Made by a program: the position numbers and the translations under genes. From contig JADJSY010000088.1 of assembly GCA_016711435.1 (NCBI GenBank), positions 74,148 to 138,147 of the forward strand: a stretch of DNA of 64,000 nt. Direction: 5' to 3'. Under the pieces are notes generated by a model. That model did not search any database, was not told the origin of the DNA, and was given only the letters and a program-made list of their open reading frames with translations. Below are positions 59,997-64,000 of the stretch, in pieces. Numbering within the stretch: position 1 is the first letter of the stretch; every line of letters begins with the position of its first letter. This stretch comes from Lewinellaceae bacterium (GTDB taxonomy: Bacteria; Bacteroidota; Bacteroidia; Chitinophagales; Saprospiraceae).

Positions 59997-61982
59997 TTAA
60001 ATAACCATTTCAATAAAATAATCCATCGCTTCCGGGTTGCGCATGGAATCGCGGTTGTAGGCTTTATCGAGTGGCCTGCGCTGTAAAATCTTCTTGACCG
60101 GCGTTTCCATTTTTTTACCTGAAATGGTATAGGGCACTTCCGGTATTTCCAGGATCACATCCGGCACGTGGCGTGGGCTGTAGGCCGTTCGGAGGGCCGT
60201 GTTGATGCGTTTTTTTAAATCATCATTCAGTACGGCGCCGGGCGCCAGCGCCACAAAAAGCGGCATCCAGTCGGTACCATCCGCGCGTTCGAGGTTGATA
60301 ATCAGGCTGTCTTTGATCTCGGGAATGGTATCGATGGCCCTGTAAATTTCAGCCGTACCGATGCGAACACCCTGGCGGTTGAGCGTGGCATCCGAACGCC
60401 CGAGAATGACTAAGCTGTCGCGTTCGGTAATTTGAATCCAGTCGCCGTGCCGCCAGACGCCGGGAAACGTGTCGAAATAACTGCTGCGGTATTTGGCGCC
60501 GTCCGGGTCGTTCCAGAAAAACACCGGCATGGAGGGCATGGGCTGCGTCACCACCATTTCGCCCACTTCGCCGGGGGCGACGGGATGACCGTTCTCGTCC
60601 CAACTTTCCATGGCGCAACCGAGGCAACGGCACTGTATTTCTCCCTGATACACAGGCAGTAAGGGGTTGCCGCCCACCCAGGCCGTACACACGTCGGTGC
60701 CGCCGGCCATGCTGCTCAGCCAGACATCCGATTTGACGTGATCGTACACCCAGGCGAATGCTTCAGGCGGCAAGGGCGAACCTGTGGAGCCAATGCTGCG
60801 CAGTCGGGAGAGGTCATATTGTTTCGCCGGTTCGATGGCCGCTTTCATACAACTCACCAAAAACGGCGCGCTGGTTCCGAAATGCTGAAGCCCGGTTTTT
60901 TCGGCCATTTCCCATAAAACACCCAGATCGGGATAACCCGGACTGCCGTCGTACAACACAATGGTGGAACCTGCCAGCATGGCCGCGAGGGTGAAATTCC
61001 ACATCATCCAGCCGGTGGTGGAAAACCAGAAAAAACGCTCGCCGGGGTGAATATCATTGTGAAAATGGGTGTATTTGAGGTGCTCCAGCAGGTTGCCGCC
61101 ATGCGAATGGGTAATGGCTTTGGGAACGCCGGTGGTGCCGGAAGAATAAAGTACCCACAAAGGATGACTGAAAGGCACGGGGAGTATTGGAAGCGCTGCA
61201 TCGGCTGTTCCTGCCGAAATAAGATCATTCCACAGTGCCACGTCTTTTCCGCTGTTTTCCAACACGGCATTTTCATCGAGATACGGGATAAAAATCACCT
61301 GGTTGACCGTAGGCAGCAGTTGGCAGAGTTCCCGCACGGTATCGCGTTTGTCGAATGACTTCCCGCCGTAGGCGTAACCGTCGACAGCGATCAGGATTTT
61401 GGGCTGAATCTGCACAAAACGGTCGGCCACGCTGGCGGCCCCAAAATCGGGCGAACAACTCGACCACACGGCTCCGACGGACATGGCCGCCAGCACCGCC
61501 ACAATCGCATGGGGCGAATTGGGCAGGTATGCCGCTATACGGTCGCCGGGTTGTATGCCGCATTGTTTTAAATATCGGGCAATGGTGGCGGTCTGGCGCT
61601 CCAGTTCTGCCCAGGTCATTTCACTCAGCGGTCGGCGTTCGTTTTGGAAAAGAATAGCCGGGCGCGCCTCATTTTTTTGCCGGAAAATATGTTCCGCGTA
61701 ATTGAGCGTAGCACCTTCAAACCACTGAAAATCAGGCATTTCAGCGCCTTTCAGCACTTGCCGGTACGGCGCGTGGCTGATGATTTCAAAATACTGCCAC
61801 TGGCTTTCCCAGAAATCGGCAATATGCGTGGCCGACCATTGCCAGAGCGCCTGGTAGTTCTCAAAATGCAATCCTTTTGCCCGCCTCAGCCAGTCTATGT
61901 AATGTTGCAGGTGGCTGTTTTGGATGATTGCCGGTGTAGGTTGCCAGCGTACTTTTGGTGTGGTGGTATTTGATTCGGTCAT
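59997..61982 (-). CDS. Acetoacetate-CoA ligase
   Basis: About 661 residues of the ANL superfamily. Marks of acetoacetyl-CoA synthetases: NYAEHIFRQKNEARPAILFQ, the AMP-binding loop LYSSGTTGVPKAITHSHGG, LWEMAEKTGLQHFGTSAPFL, RSIGSTGSPLPPEAFAWVYD, and the adenylation/thiolation hinge ITERDSLVILGRSDATLNRQ. The last Lys (SGKKMETPVKK) is the acyl-adenylate lysine. It activates acetoacetate with ATP and CoA for lipid or ketone-body use. Start at 61982 (MTESNTTTP). Its upstream region holds an ACCACATAG hairpin shared with the next gene. Confidence 0.94.
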   Translation of the reverse strand: MTESNTTTPKVRWQPTPAIIQNSHLQHYIDWLRRAKGLHFENYQALWQWSATHIADFWESQWQYFEIISHAPYRQVLKGAEMPDFQWFEGATLNYAEHIFRQKNEARPAILFQNERRPLSEMTWAELERQTATIARYLKQCGIQPGDRIAAYLPNSPHAIVAVLAAMSVGAVWSSCSPDFGAASVADRFVQIQPKILIAVDGYAYGGKSFDKRDTVRELCQLLPTVNQVIFIPYLDENAVLENSGKDVALWNDLISAGTADAALPILPVPFSHPLWVLYSSGTTGVPKAITHSHGGNLLEHLKYTHFHNDIHPGERFFWFSTTGWMMWNFTLAAMLAGSTIVLYDGSPGYPDLGVLWEMAEKTGLQHFGTSAPFLVSCMKAAIEPAKQYDLSRLRSIGSTGSPLPPEAFAWVYDHVKSDVWLSSMAGGTDVCTAWVGGNPLLPVYQGEIQCRCLGCAMESWDENGHPVAPGEVGEMVVTQPMPSMPVFFWNDPDGAKYRSSYFDTFPGVWRHGDWIQITERDSLVILGRSDATLNRQGVRIGTAEIYRAIDTIPEIKDSLIINLERADGTDWMPLFVALAPGAVLNDDLKKRINTALRTAYSPRHVPDVILEIPEVPYTISGKKMETPVKKILQRRPLDKAYNRDSMRNPEAMDYFIEMVI

Positions 61983-62013
61983 ATGCTCATTACCTTTGCT
62001 TCGCGTGGGTTTT

Positions 62014-62123
62014 ATTACCACATAAAAAAATTAAACACATAGGCACATAGTACACATAGCCGTAGAGTATTTTAAACTATGTTTTCTATGTGCCTATGTG
62101 TTTAAAAAATATCTATGTGGTAA
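62014..62123. repeat. ACCACATAG hairpin between divergent genes
   Basis: Left 62014-62050 (TTACCACATA, AACACATAGGCACATAG) pairs with right 62086-62123. It lies in the divergent gap of the acetoacetate-CoA ligase and the 5'-nucleotidase; related to 27607-27684 and 49118-49373. Confidence 0.85.
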
Positions 62124-62174
62124 ATCAACTCCGCGAAAGTCCAGCAAATCTACCACCTGTCAAATTTTTCTACC

Positions 62175-63768
62175 ATGAAAGCATGTAAAACCTTTGCCCT
62201 TGTACTGATCGCCCTGATTTTTTTCGCCTGCGACAGCACCAAAAAAGTGGTCGCCACGCCGAATGCCATACCTGGAAAAGACGACGGCATCATCGAAGTC
62301 ACGTTCCTGCAAATGAATGACGTGTACGAAATTTCACCTTCGCTGTCTGACAATATCGGCGGTCTGGCGCGGGTAGCCACCATCCGCAAGGAACTGCTCG
62401 CCAAAAATCCCAACACCATCACCGTGCTGGCCGGCGATTTTATCAGTCCTTCCGTGATCGGCACTTTGCGCCACGAAGGCAAACGTATCCGCGGCAAACA
62501 AATGGTGGATGTGTTGAATACGCTCGGCCTGGACTGGGTGGTGTTCGGCAACCACGAATTCGACTACGACGACCTGGCCGACCTGCAAGCCCGCCTCGAT
62601 GAGTCCAATTTTACCTGGCTGGCCGGCAATGTGCGGCTGAAAGGCGCCACCTGGACGCAGCAGTTTTTTAAAAACAGGAATGGCGGCACCGAAATTTGCC
62701 CTGATAACCAGGTAGTTACGCTGAAAGACGCCGACGGTACCACGATCAACCTCGGCGTGTTCGGCGTACTCGTCGATACCGGCAGAAAACCCTGGGCCGT
62801 GTACAGCGACTGGGCAGAATCCGCCCAAAAGAGTTATGCCGAATTCGATCCCAAAACAGATGTAGTTGTAGCGCTCACCCACCTGAATGTCGACGACGAC
62901 AAAAAACTATCGGCCATGCTGCCTGAGGTGCCGCTGGTTATGGGCGGGCACGACCACGACAACCAGATTTACAAAATCGGGAAAGCGACGGTGGCCAAAG
63001 CCGACGCCAATGCCAAAACCGTTTACATCCACACCCTGCGTTACGATAAAAACAAAGGTGTTGCCACGGTGAAATCGGAACTGCGCAAGGTGGACGGCAA
63101 AATTGCCGACGAACCCGCTACGGCAACGGTGATCGCCAAATGGGAAAAAATCAAAAACGAGTCCTTGGGTTCCGCAGGTTTCGACGCCGCCAAACCGGTG
63201 ACTACGCTCAAACAGCCCCTGGATTGCCGCGAAGGCATTATCCGCCACCAGCCCGCCCCTGCAGGCGCTGCTATCACGGAAGCCATGTTGTTTGTGTCCA
63301 AAAACAAACCGGATTGCGCCCTGCTCAACAGCGGCTCTATCCGCGTCGACGATGTGCTCAGCGGCACGCTCACGGAACTTGACATCGTTCGGATGCTGCC
63401 TTTCGGCGGCGCGATCGTGGAAGTGGAGATGCGCGGCTCCATGCTGCGTAAAACGCTGGATACCGGCGTGAGCGAATAAAGGCAACGGCGGTTTCCTGCA
63501 AATCAACCGCGCCCGCCGCGATGAAGCCACGGGCAAGTGGTTCATCGGCGCCAATGCCTTAGACGACAATAAGTTATACCATGTCACTATGCCCGATTTT
63601 CTGCTCACCGGCAACGAATACAACATGGGTTTCCTGAAAGCATCGCTGGATGCCGCAGGCAAAAGCAGCAACCCGGATATTCCGGTGATCCTGAAGCCGG
63701 ATGCGAAGGATAAGGGGGATTTGAGGAATGATATCAGGCTGGCGTTGATTGGGTATTGGAGGAAATAG
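62175..63768 (+). pseudogene. 5'-nucleotidase/metallophosphatase lipoprotein, one frame break near the 3' end
   Basis: A lipoprotein (lipobox in IFFAC) with a calcineurin-like metallophosphatase domain (FLQMNDVYEI, AGDFISPS, FGNHEFDYDD, LVMGGHDHDN) and a 5'-nucleotidase C-terminal domain (LNSGSIRVDDVLSGTLTELD). The frame hits a TAA at 63477-63479 after GVSE. A change of one or two bases there continues with NKGNGGFLQINRARRDEATG to a stop at 63768, the normal end. It hydrolyses extracellular nucleotides to nucleosides in the periplasm. A GTGAGTC-type heptamer follows the restored stop. Confidence 0.88.
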
Positions 63769-63825
63769 TGAGTGGTGAGTTGTGAATAGTGAGTAGTGAG
63801 TGGGCGTTCGTTAAAAGCATGCAGA
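63769..63825. repeat. GTGAGTG/GTGAGTA-heptamer run after the 5'-nucleotidase
   Basis: Heptamers of the GTGAGTC type begin at the restored stop codon; no partner arm is present before the window ends. The rest (63826-63940) shows no further motif. Confidence 0.65.
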
Positions 63826-63942
63826 AGACCTGGCAAGGCGAAAAAAGCCCAATAGATAGTTTGAATGTCTGATTTTTTTTATTCGCTCATTCGTTGACAA
63901 GACCAAATATCTGTTTTACCTTTCGACTCACAACAAAATCCA

Positions 63943-64000
63943 ATGAATCAAACGCCTGAACCACAATAAAATATCCACGCCCTTTTTTTCGGTCGCACAC
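63943..64000 (+). CDS. Possible start of another gene (cut by window end, frame uncertain)
   Basis: A TACCTTTC box (63917-63924, one base from TAnnTTTG) is followed 18 bases later by an ATG that gives MNQTPEPQ then a stop. One extra base would give MNQTPEPQNKISTPFFSVAH, open to the window end. Little more can be said. Confidence 0.25.

Noticed and set aside
62907..63836. 309-codon minus-strand frame opposite the 5'-nucleotidase
   Set aside because: Shadow of the real gene; includes codons read from heptamer repeats.

Overview
The window looks like a chromosomal segment of a Bacteroidota bacterium, probably from the Saprospirales/Chitinophagales side. The evidence is a SusC/SusD outer-membrane pair, a secreted protein with a C-terminal type IX secretion sorting domain, a DUF5686/carboxypeptidase-regulatory protein, a head-GIN adhesin-like protein, an ECF sigma factor next to a TonB-C protein, and several TAnnTTTG boxes (the Bacteroidota -7 promoter element) before genes. 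No rRNA, tRNA, intact insertion sequence, prophage or CRISPR array was seen.

Layout. 1-5.4 kb: two serine beta-lactamase-like hydrolases (the first cut by the window edge), a frameshifted alpha/beta hydrolase, YjdM, a YdeI-like protein and a matrixin-like metalloprotease. 5.4-16.3 kb: a secreted phospholipase-D-like protein, a complete tripartite RND efflux operon (adaptor, pump, TolC-like channel, minus strand), an AsmA-like protein, a DUF2383 protein and Dps. 16.4-22.5 kb: small membrane proteins, DUF4256, a frameshifted sulfurtransferase, two acetyltransferases and a frameshifted T9SS cargo protein. 23.3-32.3 kb: a damaged SusD with its SusC, a glutamate-cysteine-ligase-like/CBS fusion, an AlkA-type glycosylase, and a YfiT/DinB-like protein fused to a long Lys/Ala-rich tail with AT-hook-like repeats. 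32.4-42 kb: an aspartoacylase-family hydrolase, an unknown protein, a DjlA-like co-chaperone, adenine deaminase, an ECF sigma/membrane protein/TonB-C operon, a lytic transglycosylase and a patatin. 42.5-46.8 kb: endonuclease III and pstSCAB. 47-64 kb: PaaZ, a DUF5686 protein, a class-V aminotransferase, PaaG, a GH25 lysozyme, a truncated thioredoxin, an AAA-like membrane protein, MnmH, a GIN protein, acetoacetate-CoA ligase and a 5'-nucleotidase.

The most striking feature lies between the genes. Most intergenic gaps hold long, nearly perfect inverted repeats whose arms are built from tandem heptamers (for example GTGTTTG/GTGTTTA, GTGAGAA/GTGAGAG, GTGAGTC, AGTTATT/AGTTATC, GAGGGTT, ATTGATA/ATTGATT). 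The heptamers differ from gap to gap but the design is the same. The arms often begin at, or supply, the stop codon of the neighbouring gene. Because 7 is not a multiple of 3, a few heptamers containing TGA or TAG give a stop in every frame. One family (AATGCTTGATTATCAACACT followed by ATAAC-type heptamers) sits in front of at least eight start codons, always in the same orientation relative to the gene. A second, about 90 bp, family sits at the 3' ends of five minus-strand genes. A third family (GTGTGGCACACCT, four copies) has short flanking direct repeats and looks like a MITE.

At least ten frame breaks affect otherwise well-conserved genes, many of them one-base changes in A/T runs (pstS, pstB, sulfurtransferase, T9SS protein, transglycosylase, DUF5686). 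This points to indel errors in the sequence, although SusD has lost a real internal segment and the thioredoxin is cut short by a repeat.
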